Shown: in pieces, positions 17,468-25,555 of the stretch
Layout: every line of letters starts with the position of its first letter
Numbering within the stretch: position 1 is the stretch's first letter
NCBI RefSeq assembly: GCF_000975135.1
Contig: NZ_BBRF01000001.1
Location: 531,591-595,590, forward strand
Reading direction: 5' to 3'
Length of the DNA stretch: 64,000 bases
Origin: Demequina aurantiaca
Lineage (GTDB): Bacteria; Actinomycetota; Actinomycetes; Actinomycetales; Demequinaceae
Program-made: the position numbers and the translations under genes
Notes under the pieces: generated by a model
Database searches by the model: none
Told to the model about the DNA's origin: nothing
Seen by the model: the letters and a program-made list of their open reading frames with translations, nothing else

Positions 17468-18040
17468 CTAGTCCGGGACGCGAGCTTCGCTGGCAAACAA
17501 CGGATCGGCGATCGCGTCCCATTGCGCGCGCAGGTCGAAGCCGTCGACGTCCCGTAGCCAGTGCAACTGCAGGCCGTCGAGGATCGCGAAGAGCCGGCGC
17601 GCAAAGGAGTCTGGGTCCGCGAATTCCTTGGCGAGAATGGGGTGCGCACCCTCGACAATTGCGTCGAATCGCCGCTGAAAGTAGTCGTGCGCCGGGTGGT
17701 CCGGCGCGAGCGCCTCACCCTCGAGCACCGCGAACAGGCGCGCCGCTTCCGGCCGAGCTAGCATCGTCCCCACTACCCCGTCGAAGAGTTGACGCGCGGT
17801 GAGCTGGCCACCGCGCTCGCTCACGACGCGCTCGCCGTCGGTGCGGTCGCGATACTCGAGCACGGCCATCAGCAGCGTGGGCAGGTCGGCGAAGTAGTGC
17901 ATGAGTCCGGGCGCGGACATGTCGCAGCGGCGCGCCAGCGAGCGCATGGTGAGACCACGGAAGCCCTCCTCCGTGATGATCACCATCGCGGTATCGAGGA
18001 TGCGCGCTCGGCGCACTTCGGGGGCGAGCCGTTCAGCCAC
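17468..18040 (-). CDS. TetR/AcrR-family regulator
   Basis: 190-residue regulator starting with GTG. The N-terminal TetR helix-turn-helix is at residues 10-60 (RRARILDTAMVIITEEGFRGLTMRSLARRCDMSAPGLMHYFADLPTLLMAVLEYRD). The C-terminal ligand domain is variable. It is divergent from the GH3 beta-glucosidase, with a perfect palindrome centred between the two starts, and lies upstream of the MFS gene. It probably represses itself, the MFS run and/or the glucosidase; the effector may be a sugar or aglycone. Confidence 0.9.
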   Translation of the reverse strand: MAERLAPEVRRARILDTAMVIITEEGFRGLTMRSLARRCDMSAPGLMHYFADLPTLLMAVLEYRDRTDGERVVSERGGQLTARQLFDGVVGTMLARPEAARLFAVLEGEALAPDHPAHDYFQRRFDAIVEGAHPILAKEFADPDSFARRLFAILDGLQLHWLRDVDGFDLRAQWDAIADPLFASEARVPD

Positions 18041-18099
18041 ACGGGCCTCTCTTTCGTGAACGTGTACTTGCGCATGAGCCTAGCGCGGCTTACGATTCT

Positions 18100-18121
18100 T
18101 TATCTAACAGTTGTTAGATAA
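18100..18121. promoter_or_regulatory. Candidate TetR operator
   Basis: Perfect 22-bp palindrome: arms TTATCTAACA and TGTTAGATAA around a GT centre. It is 60 bp from the tetR start and 57 bp from the GH3 start, and AT-rich in a GC-rich background, as expected for a shared operator-promoter. Confidence 0.85.
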
Positions 18122-18178
18122 CGCCAGTCTGTCACATCCCGATGGTCACCGCAGCCCATCGTCAACCCAGGAGACACC

Positions 18179-20638
18179 ATGAATTCGCCCGCCGACAGCG
18201 TCACCGACACCTTCCTCGACCGAGCCCAGCAGGTCGTGGCGAAGCTCAGCACCGCCGACAAGATCCGCGTAGTCTCCGGCAAGGACTTTTGGACCACCGA
18301 GGCCATCAACGCCAGCGGGTCCCGCGAGGCCGTCCCCTCCGTCATGCTGACCGACGGACCCCACGGACTTCGCAAGCAACAGGGCGACACCGACCATGTG
18401 GGTCTCGCGGACTCCGTTCCCGCCACCTGCTTCCCTCCCGCCGTCACGCTCGGCGCCACCTGGGACCCGACCCTGCTCGAAGAGGTGGGCGGAGCACTCG
18501 GTCGCGAGTCTCGCGCCGAAAACGTCGCCGTGCTCTTGGGACCCGGCCTCAACATGAAGCGCCACCCCGCCGGTGGCCGCGTGTTCGAGTACGTTTCCGA
18601 AGATCCCTTCCTGGCCGGCAAGATGTCCGCCGGCCTGGTGCGTGGCATTCAGTCCGAGGGTGTGGGCGCGTGCCTCAAGCACTACGCCGTCAACAACCAG
18701 GAAAGCAACCGCATGTCAGTGGACGCCGTCGTAGACGAGCGCACGCTGCGCGAGCTCTACCTGACCGGCTTCGAGATCGCCGTCAAGGAATCCGACCCGT
18801 GGACCATCATGTGCTCGTACAACCAGGTCAACGGCACCCACGCCGGCGAGAACAAACGCCTCATGACCGACATCCTGCGTGATGAGTGGGGCTTCACCGG
18901 CCTCGCCATGACCGACTGGCTCGCGACCTACGACCGCCCCCAGGCCATCGCCGCGGGCCTCGACCTCGAGATGCCCGGCTCGCACGGCCTGTGGGACGGC
19001 GCCGTCGAAGCCGCGCTCAAGGACGGCTCGCTGGCCATGGCCGACCTCGACGCGGCGGCCACCAACGTGGTCCGGCTTGCGCTTCGCTCAGTGGAGCACG
19101 ATGGCCTCGACCCAGCCACAGCATCGGCCGATGCCGGGGTTGATTTTGAATCGCACCACGCCATCGCTCGCCGCGCCGCGGCGGCCGGAACCGTGCTGAT
19201 GACCAACAACGGCATCCTCCCACTCTCCCCCAAGGGCCGCATCGCCGTCGTGGGCGCCTTCGCCGAGAGCCCCCGCTACCAGGGCGGAGGGTCATCACAC
19301 GTCAACCCCACCCAGCTCGACAGCGCGCTCGACGCCATCCGCGAGGCACTCGCGCAGGACACCGCGACCGCCGATGTCGAGGTCACCTACGCGGCCGGCT
19401 ACGACGCCAAGTCCGGAGACACCACCGCGGACCTGCTGGTCCAGGCGGCGAACGCCGCGCGCGACGCAGACGCAGTGATCTTCGTGGGTGGCCTGCCCAG
19501 TTCCCTCGAGTCCGAGGGCTTTGACCGCGCGAACCTGGGGTTGCCAGGCGCACACGATCGCCTGATCGAGCTGCTGTGCGACACCAACCCGAACACCGTG
19601 GTGGTACTGCAGAATGGCGGCCCGGTGAACATGCCGTGGGCCGCACGTCCGGCAGCAATCGTCGAGGCCTACCTCGGTGGCCAGGCAGGCGGATCCGCGA
19701 TTGCGGACGTGCTGCTCGGCGCTGCTGAGCCCGGCGGACGCCTGGCCGAGTCGTTCCCCGTCTCGACCCTGGACCTGCCCGCGCATCAGAACTTCCCCGG
19801 CGACCCCGGCCAGGTGGAGTACCGCGAGGGTCTGTTCGTGGGCTATCGCTTCCACGATGCCTCGGGCATCCCCGCGCGCTTCCCGTTCGGCCACGGCCTG
19901 AGTTACACCACGTTCGACTACTCGGACCTGTCCACCCGCAAGAGCGGCGACGGCTACACCGTCAAGGTGACCGTGACCAACACGGGCACGCGTGCCGGCA
20001 GCGAGGTCGTGCAGGTGTACGTGCGGGACATCGAGTCGTCGGTCTACCGTCCCGACAAGGAACTCAAGGGCTTCGCCAAAGTGCATCTGGCCGCCGGAGC
20101 CTCCGAGACCGTCACGATCGAGCTCGATCGCCGCGCCTTCGCCATCTACGACGTCCCCTCCAAGGACTGGAAGGTCGAGGCCGGCGAGTTTGAAATCATC
20201 GTCGCCGCGTCGTCCACCGATGTACGCGCCTCCAAGAAGGTTCGCATCGCATCGGACGATGCCGTGGCCCCCTCGAGCGGCCCCGCGGGCTTTGTGGCCA
20301 CTGACGCGGAATTCGCGACGTTGCTCGGGCACCCCATCCCGACCCCACGCCCCACACTCCCGTTCCACCGCGACTCGACCATCGATTCACTGCAGCAGAC
20401 GGCCCTGGGTCGCAAACTACGCACGCAGCTACAGGGTGTCATCAGCAAGCAGTTTGGCGACATGGGCGACGACGAGGACACCGCGGCGATGATGAGCGCC
20501 ATGTTCGGCGAGATGCCCTTGCGCGGCATTGCCACCGCGAGCAACGGCAAGGTGTCCCTCAAGGCGCTCAACGCCGCCATCGCGACACTTAACACCACAT
20601 CATCCGCGGCGCGCAGGGCAAAGAAGGACGCCCGCTAA
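18179..20638 (+). CDS. GH3 beta-glucosidase
   Basis: 819-residue family 3 glycoside hydrolase of the beta-glucosidase type. The barrel domain includes DGPHGLR, GPGLNMKRHPAGGRVFEYVSEDP, VKHYAVNNQE-like KHYAVNNQESNR and the nucleophile Asp246 in MTDWLATYD. The second alpha/beta domain has YQGGGSSHVNP and VGGLPSSLESEGFDR, then a fibronectin III-like domain (about residues 590-690, SEVVQVYVRD) and a C-terminal tail of about 120 residues. No signal peptide, so it acts on imported oligosaccharides or glucosides. It is divergent from tetR across a shared operator. Confidence 0.93.
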   Translation: MNSPADSVTDTFLDRAQQVVAKLSTADKIRVVSGKDFWTTEAINASGSREAVPSVMLTDGPHGLRKQQGDTDHVGLADSVPATCFPPAVTLGATWDPTLLEEVGGALGRESRAENVAVLLGPGLNMKRHPAGGRVFEYVSEDPFLAGKMSAGLVRGIQSEGVGACLKHYAVNNQESNRMSVDAVVDERTLRELYLTGFEIAVKESDPWTIMCSYNQVNGTHAGENKRLMTDILRDEWGFTGLAMTDWLATYDRPQAIAAGLDLEMPGSHGLWDGAVEAALKDGSLAMADLDAAATNVVRLALRSVEHDGLDPATASADAGVDFESHHAIARRAAAAGTVLMTNNGILPLSPKGRIAVVGAFAESPRYQGGGSSHVNPTQLDSALDAIREALAQDTATADVEVTYAAGYDAKSGDTTADLLVQAANAARDADAVIFVGGLPSSLESEGFDRANLGLPGAHDRLIELLCDTNPNTVVVLQNGGPVNMPWAARPAAIVEAYLGGQAGGSAIADVLLGAAEPGGRLAESFPVSTLDLPAHQNFPGDPGQVEYREGLFVGYRFHDASGIPARFPFGHGLSYTTFDYSDLSTRKSGDGYTVKVTVTNTGTRAGSEVVQVYVRDIESSVYRPDKELKGFAKVHLAAGASETVTIELDRRAFAIYDVPSKDWKVEAGEFEIIVAASSTDVRASKKVRIASDDAVAPSSGPAGFVATDAEFATLLGHPIPTPRPTLPFHRDSTIDSLQQTALGRKLRTQLQGVISKQFGDMGDDEDTAAMMSAMFGEMPLRGIATASNGKVSLKALNAAIATLNTTSSAARRAKKDAR

Positions 20639-20658
20639 CGCGTCGCACAACAACCGCA

Positions 20659-20722
20659 GCTCCTGCGCTTACATCTGGGCTCATTTTTGGGCCCAAAGTG
20701 ATTGAGATGTAAGCGCAGGAGC
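20659..20722. repeat. 18-bp perfect inverted repeat with structured loop
   Basis: Arms 20659-20676 and 20705-20722 are perfect reverse complements (GCTCCTGCGCTTACATCT). The 28-nt loop contains TTTTT and an inner pair TGGGC/GCCCA. It begins 20 bp after the GH3 stop and ends 33 bp before the next start. It is too open-looped for a normal terminator. Confidence 0.75.
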
Positions 20723-20755
20723 GTGCGGAAGATTCCGGGCGGTAGTGTCGGCGAG

Positions 20756-21355
20756 ATGAACACTGTCGTAAAGGTCGGGCGCATCGCAGCGATCGCGTTG
20801 ATTCTGGCGGCCATCGTTGGCGACGCGTGGCCGGGCGTGGCCGACGGCACGCTGAGATTCTTCAACTTCTTCGGCTATTTCACGATTCAGAGCAATCTGA
20901 TCGCGGCAGCGGCCTTGGGAATCGCGGCGTTCTACACGGGCCGCGAGCGCCCGTCCTGGGTCGAGTATCTCCGGGCGTGCGCCGCGGTCTACCTTGTCAT
21001 TGTGACCGTGGTCTATTGGACTCTGCTCGCCCCCAGCTCGGATCCCGAGGTCCCGTGGGCCAACTACATAGTCCACCTCGTGAGTTGCCTGATTGTGCTC
21101 GCGGACTGGCTCCTTGTGGGACCCCGGCGCGCCCTGCCCGCGAAGGGCTTCTGGGTGGTGCTCCTGTACCCGGTGGTGTGGCTGGCGGTGGTTCTTGCGC
21201 GCGGCGCCACCGATGGCTGGGTGCCGTACGGATTCCTGGAGCCGGACAATGGCTACGCCTCCGTCGCGGTGGTCGTGGGCGGCATCGTGGTGGTCGGAAG
21301 CGTGCTCGCGCTCCTGCTCTTCAAGGCGACTCGATGGCGACTCGTCACGCCGTAG
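20756..21355 (+). CDS. Pr6Pr-family membrane protein (copy 1)
   Basis: 199 residues from ATG 20756 (MNTVVKVGRIAAIALILAA); the frame extends to 20702 but into the inverted repeat. Six hydrophobic segments; conserved features include FFNFFGYFTIQSNLIAAAALGIAAFYTG, VVYWTLLAP, IVHLVSCLIVLADWLL, and DGWVPYGFLEPDNGYASV. The Pr6Pr family is named for its predicted six-TM helices and is related to FAR-17a/AIG1-type hydrolases; function in bacteria is unknown. Close paralogues lie at 23890 and 28669. It is followed 10 bp later by an esterase. Confidence 0.85.
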   Translation: MNTVVKVGRIAAIALILAAIVGDAWPGVADGTLRFFNFFGYFTIQSNLIAAAALGIAAFYTGRERPSWVEYLRACAAVYLVIVTVVYWTLLAPSSDPEVPWANYIVHLVSCLIVLADWLLVGPRRALPAKGFWVVLLYPVVWLAVVLARGATDGWVPYGFLEPDNGYASVAVVVGGIVVVGSVLALLLFKATRWRLVTP

Positions 21356-21365
21356 GCTGACTCAC

Positions 21366-22367
21366 ATGCTTATTGCGATCGGTGTCATCGGCGGACTCGC
21401 CATCGTTGCCCTCGTGGGCTGGTTTGTGATTTACGCACCCAAGCCTCCCGAGCCCACGCTCGACAATGAGGTCTCGCGGGCATCCATCAAGGTGGGCGAC
21501 ATGAACCGTGACTACATCGCGGTGGTGCCGGCAAACCTCAGTCCGGGAGCCCCCCTGTGGGTAGTGCTCCACGGCGCCAGTTCCAATGCCGAAGACATGC
21601 GGTTCATCACCGGCTACCAGTTTGAGGAGCTCGCAGCCCGCGAGGGTTTTGTCGTGGTGTACCCGGCCGGCTACAAGCACAGTTGGCACGACTGCCGCAC
21701 CGCCACCAAGTACGCCGCACGTGCGGAGGGAATCGACGATGTCGCGTTTCTCAACGCTCTTGTGACAGACCTGACCCAAAAGCATGGCCTCGACACGGAG
21801 CGCGTGTATGGCTTCGGCTATTCCAACGGTGCACACATGCTCTACAAGATGTTGGCGCAGAGCCCTCATACCTTTGCCGCCATCGTCGCCAACGCGGCGA
21901 ACATGTCGGAGCCCAGTAGCTCGGACTGCATCAACCTCAGCATCCCCAAACCCGTCATGCTGGTCGAGGGCACCAAGGACTCACTCAACCCCTTTGCCGG
22001 TGGACGCGCGGGCAGCCGCGGCAACCCTCTGGGCGAGGTGAAGTCGGCAATCGACTCCGCGATCGCCTTCGCCCGCGTGAACGGCGTAGCCGGGCCGGCA
22101 TCGGACCCTGGCATCAACAGCGTGGAGGGTGCCCCCGTTCGTACCTTGGTTGCCGGGATCGAGGGCAAGCGCCGGTCGGTGGTCCTCAAGGAGTTCGGCG
22201 CAGGCAGCGGCGTGCCGGTGCGGCTCTATACCGTCAAGGGCGGTGGGCACGTGGTCCCGAACACGGGCTACCGAGCCCCGCGCATCATGGGCCGTAGCTC
22301 CAAGAACTTCGATGCGCCCATCGCGGCCTGGGAATTTACCGAGGAATTGACGCGTAGCAAGAAGTAG
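21366..22367 (+). CDS. PHB-depolymerase/feruloyl-esterase-like alpha/beta hydrolase, N-terminally anchored
   Basis: 333 residues from ATG 21366; the long upstream open frame runs through the Pr6Pr gene and is not coding. An N-terminal membrane segment (residues 2-23) is followed by an esterase domain of the LpqC/PHB-depolymerase type: WVVLHGASSNAEDM, VVYPAGYKHSWHDCRT, nucleophile Ser153 in GFGYSNGAHM, and the His in GGGHVVP. It should hydrolyse esters outside the membrane; the substrate (polyester or feruloyl) cannot be told. It probably shares a transcript with the Pr6Pr gene 10 bp upstream. Confidence 0.85.
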   Translation: MLIAIGVIGGLAIVALVGWFVIYAPKPPEPTLDNEVSRASIKVGDMNRDYIAVVPANLSPGAPLWVVLHGASSNAEDMRFITGYQFEELAAREGFVVVYPAGYKHSWHDCRTATKYAARAEGIDDVAFLNALVTDLTQKHGLDTERVYGFGYSNGAHMLYKMLAQSPHTFAAIVANAANMSEPSSSDCINLSIPKPVMLVEGTKDSLNPFAGGRAGSRGNPLGEVKSAIDSAIAFARVNGVAGPASDPGINSVEGAPVRTLVAGIEGKRRSVVLKEFGAGSGVPVRLYTVKGGGHVVPNTGYRAPRIMGRSSKNFDAPIAAWEFTEELTRSKK

Positions 22368-22405
22368 ACGCGACAAATGGCCTACTGACGCAAAGGAGTA
22401 GTTCG

Positions 22406-23740
22406 ATGGCCAACGGCTCCGCTGGCACCAAGGACAGTTACCGCGAGAACAGCCTCACCCTGCGCGGGGCCGTGGCCATGGGCACCGGCGTCATGGTGGG
22501 AGCCGGCATCTTCGCCCTCACCGGCCAGGTCGCCGAGCTCGCCGGACCACTGTTCCCGCTCGCGTTTCTTGCCGCCGCGGGAGTGGCCGGCCTCAGCGCC
22601 TATGCCTACGTTAAGGTCACCCGGGTCAATCCCTCGGCCGGCGGGATCGCCATGATCCTGACTCAGGCTTACGGCCGGCGCACTATTGCCGCGGGGTCCG
22701 CGATGCTGATGGCGTTGTCGATGGTGCTCAACGAGGCGTTGGTCGCCCGCACCTTTGGCACCTACGTTCTCAGGCCCTTCGGCGGTGGTCCGCCATGGCT
22801 CATCTCGGCGCTGGCCGTAGCGCTGGTCGCAGCCGCCGTGGGCATCAACCTGGCCCGCAACGAGTCAATCTCGTGGGTACAGACCGTGGGGGCAGTCATC
22901 AAGATTGCCGGAATCGGCCTGCTGGCCATCGCCGCGATCGCCGTGTCCGGCTTCAGCTACAAGGCCGCCGACGAGGGCCTCACCGATGGTACGAGCATCG
23001 GCGGGTTTGTCGCCGCAACCGCCCTGGCGGTGCTCGCCTACAAGGGCTTCACCACCATCACCAACGACGGCGCAGAACTGAAGGATCCCGAGCGCAATGT
23101 GGGCCGCGCCATCATCATCTCGCTGAGCATCTGTGCGGCGCTCTACGTACTGGTGAGCATTGGCGCAGGGGCGTCGCTGTCCGTCAGCGAGATCGTCGAC
23201 GCCAAGGACTATTCCCTCGCGCAGGCGGCCGAGCCCGCGCTCGGGCAGTTCGGCATCAACGCCACAGTGGTGGTTGCGGTCGTCGCGACCATCACGGGGC
23301 TGATCGCGAGCCTGTTCGCCGTGTCCCGCATGCTCACCATGGTCACCGACATGAAGATGATCCCCCACCGCCACTTTGGGCTGCCGGGAAGCGTGCGTCA
23401 GCACGTATTGATCTACATCGGCATCGTGGCCGCCGTCCTCGCGGCAACCCTAGGACTATCTGCCATCGCGGCCGTCGGCATCATCGTCTACCTCATCATG
23501 GACATCGCCCTCCAATGGGGCGTGCTTCGTCACCTGCGCAAAGACGTGGACGCGAAGGCGTGGATCATTGTCGCCGCCCTCGCTGCCGACGTGACCGCCC
23601 TAGTCGCGTTCGTGCTGATTCGAGGCGCACAGACCCCGTGGGTCATCGTCGGCGCGGTCGTCGCGACGATCGTCGTGTTTAGCTTTGAGGCCTGGTACCT
23701 GCGGCGGCACCCCGACGATGACAACTCTGGTCAGAGGTAG
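22406..23740 (+). CDS. APC-family amino acid permease
   Basis: 444-residue integral membrane transporter with about twelve hydrophobic segments. The family motif is at the N-terminus (LRGAVAMGTGVMVGAGIFALTGQVAELAG), with LAYKGFTTITNDGAELKDPERNVGRAIIISL in the middle, as in the amino acid-polyamine-organocation superfamily. Substrate unknown. Start ATG has AAAGGAG upstream. Confidence 0.9.
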   Translation: MANGSAGTKDSYRENSLTLRGAVAMGTGVMVGAGIFALTGQVAELAGPLFPLAFLAAAGVAGLSAYAYVKVTRVNPSAGGIAMILTQAYGRRTIAAGSAMLMALSMVLNEALVARTFGTYVLRPFGGGPPWLISALAVALVAAAVGINLARNESISWVQTVGAVIKIAGIGLLAIAAIAVSGFSYKAADEGLTDGTSIGGFVAATALAVLAYKGFTTITNDGAELKDPERNVGRAIIISLSICAALYVLVSIGAGASLSVSEIVDAKDYSLAQAAEPALGQFGINATVVVAVVATITGLIASLFAVSRMLTMVTDMKMIPHRHFGLPGSVRQHVLIYIGIVAAVLAATLGLSAIAAVGIIVYLIMDIALQWGVLRHLRKDVDAKAWIIVAALAADVTALVAFVLIRGAQTPWVIVGAVVATIVVFSFEAWYLRRHPDDDNSGQR

Positions 23741-23889
23741 CGTTCTACAAAGTTTCCCTTGATTTTTTAACGTAAAGACGACGCAAAGCCAGTCATAAAA
23801 ACGCCAAAAGGGACAAGCGTCCGCAGTGGGCCGGTCGACGCGCCGCACCGGTAGTTACATCACGTTCAGGTAACGGTAGGGTCAAGAAC

Positions 23890-24516
23890 GTGTACGCAAT
23901 GGTGCGGACGTTCAGAGTGCTCGCCGCCCTCGGCATTATGGCCGCGGTGGTGGCCTCAGCCCTGCCTTCGATGACCGACGGCACCTTCAAGTTTTTCAAT
24001 ACCTACGGGTTTTTCACCAACCAAACCAATGCGATTGCCGCCGCGGCACTCATCGTCGCGGCGATCTACACCCGCAGCCCCCGGCCCGACTGGGTGGAGC
24101 TGCTGCGAGCATCGGCCGCCGTGTATTTGACCGTGGTAACGATCGTGTACTGGCTACTCTTGGCTCCCTTCCACGACGCCGCAGTGCCGTGGGCGAACAC
24201 GGTGCTTCACCTGGCGAGCGGCATCATCGTGGTTGCTGACTGGCTCATCGCCGGGCCTCGCCGGCCCCTCCCGTTGGGCAAGATGTGGATCGTACTCATC
24301 TATCCCGCGCTGTGGTTGGGCGTCATCCTGGCCCGCGGCATCACCGACGGCTGGGTCCCCTACCCGTTCCTCAACCCCAACAACGGTTACGCCTACATCG
24401 CGACCATCTGCCTGGTCGTGGTGAGCGTTGGTGCACTCTTCTCCGCCGTGTACTTTCGAGCCCCACGCTGGCGTCCGGACCCCACCCACGCAACCACCTC
24501 TCCTGCCTCCACCTAG
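23890..24516 (+). CDS. Pr6Pr-family membrane protein (copy 2)
   Basis: 208 residues from GTG 23890 (an ATG at 23899 is possible). Clearly homologous to the 20756 protein: FFNTYGFFTNQTNAIAAAALIVAAIYTR, IVYWLLLAPFHDAAVPWANTVLHLASGIIVVADWLIAGPRRPLP, and DGWVPYPFLNPNNGYAYI. Six hydrophobic segments. The shared tryptophans, the D-W pair and the NGY motif suggest a conserved membrane-embedded site. Function unknown. Confidence 0.85.
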   Translation: MYAMVRTFRVLAALGIMAAVVASALPSMTDGTFKFFNTYGFFTNQTNAIAAAALIVAAIYTRSPRPDWVELLRASAAVYLTVVTIVYWLLLAPFHDAAVPWANTVLHLASGIIVVADWLIAGPRRPLPLGKMWIVLIYPALWLGVILARGITDGWVPYPFLNPNNGYAYIATICLVVVSVGALFSAVYFRAPRWRPDPTHATTSPAST

Positions 24517-24555
24517 GGGCTGTTGTGCTGCTGGGGCGGCGCGTAGCCTGATGGG

Positions 24556-25458
24556 ATGAGTGGAAGCCACAGTCACACGGGGCACGCGGGAAGTCGCCAT
24601 CGCTGGCGCCTCGCGGTGTCGTTCGGTCTCATCCTCGCGTTCTTTGTGGTCGAGCTCATCAGCGCGATCACCTCGGGATCGCTCGCCCTCTTGACCGATG
24701 CCGGCCACATGGCCGCGGATGTCGTGGCCCTGGGCGCTGCCCTCATCGCGACGCGAGTCGCCACCCGACCCGACAGCACCGGAACTCGCTCGTACGGCAG
24801 CTACCGCGCGGAGGTGTTCGCGTCCGGGCTAGCGGTTTTGTTGATGTGGGGCGTCAGCATCTACGTGGTCGTGGAAGCGATTGGCCGCATCGGCGATGAA
24901 CCCGAACTCGCGTCGGGGACCATGCTCGTGGTCGGCGCGCTGGGACTCATAGTGAACCTGGTCGCCTTAGTGCTCTTGCGCGGCGGCTCCAAGGAGTCGC
25001 TCAACGTCAAAGGCGCCTACCTCGAGGTTTTCGCCGATGCCTTGGGTTCCGTGGGCGTGATTGCGGCGGGAATCTTGGTTCACGCCACAGGCGACGGAGT
25101 CTGGGACACGGTCATCGCCTTGGCAATCGGGGTGTTCGTCGCCGTGCGGGCGACCATGTTGGGGCGCGAGGTGGTGCACGTGCTCGCGCAGCACGCGCCG
25201 GCCAACGCCGATCCCCGCCAGATCGACAGCGACCTGATGTCGATCGACGGGGTGGAGGGCGTGCACGATCTGCACGTGTGGACATTGACGTCAGGCATGG
25301 ACGTCGCCACGGCTCACCTGGTGGCGCGCCACGACGCGGATCCAACCGCCGTGCTTGGTGCGGCGCGAACCCTGCTGCGCGAGACCTACTCGCTGGCGCA
25401 CGCGACCATCCAGGTGGAATACGCGAAGGATGCGAGTTGCCACGAGGCGGATTGGTAG
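24556..25458 (+). CDS. Cation diffusion facilitator (CzcD-like Zn/Co/Cd exporter)
   Basis: 300-residue CDF protein exporting divalent metal, probably zinc, by proton antiport. The N-terminus is His-rich (SHSHTGHAGSRH). TM2 carries the metal site LLTDAGHMAADV and TM5 carries VFADALGSVGV, giving the HxxxD-type sites of the family. The cytosolic C-terminal domain has GVEGVHDLHVWTLTSGM, the CDF dimerisation domain. Usual family length. Metal specificity is inferred. Confidence 0.93.
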   Translation: MSGSHSHTGHAGSRHRWRLAVSFGLILAFFVVELISAITSGSLALLTDAGHMAADVVALGAALIATRVATRPDSTGTRSYGSYRAEVFASGLAVLLMWGVSIYVVVEAIGRIGDEPELASGTMLVVGALGLIVNLVALVLLRGGSKESLNVKGAYLEVFADALGSVGVIAAGILVHATGDGVWDTVIALAIGVFVAVRATMLGREVVHVLAQHAPANADPRQIDSDLMSIDGVEGVHDLHVWTLTSGMDVATAHLVARHDADPTAVLGAARTLLRETYSLAHATIQVEYAKDASCHEADW

Positions 25459-25555
25459 AACACCAGGTATTTTTCCGGGATTCGCCCACATTCCTGTCGG
25501 GTGGGGGCTAGCGTAGAGACAAAGCTCAGCGCTACACCTACTCACAGGGAGAGTC

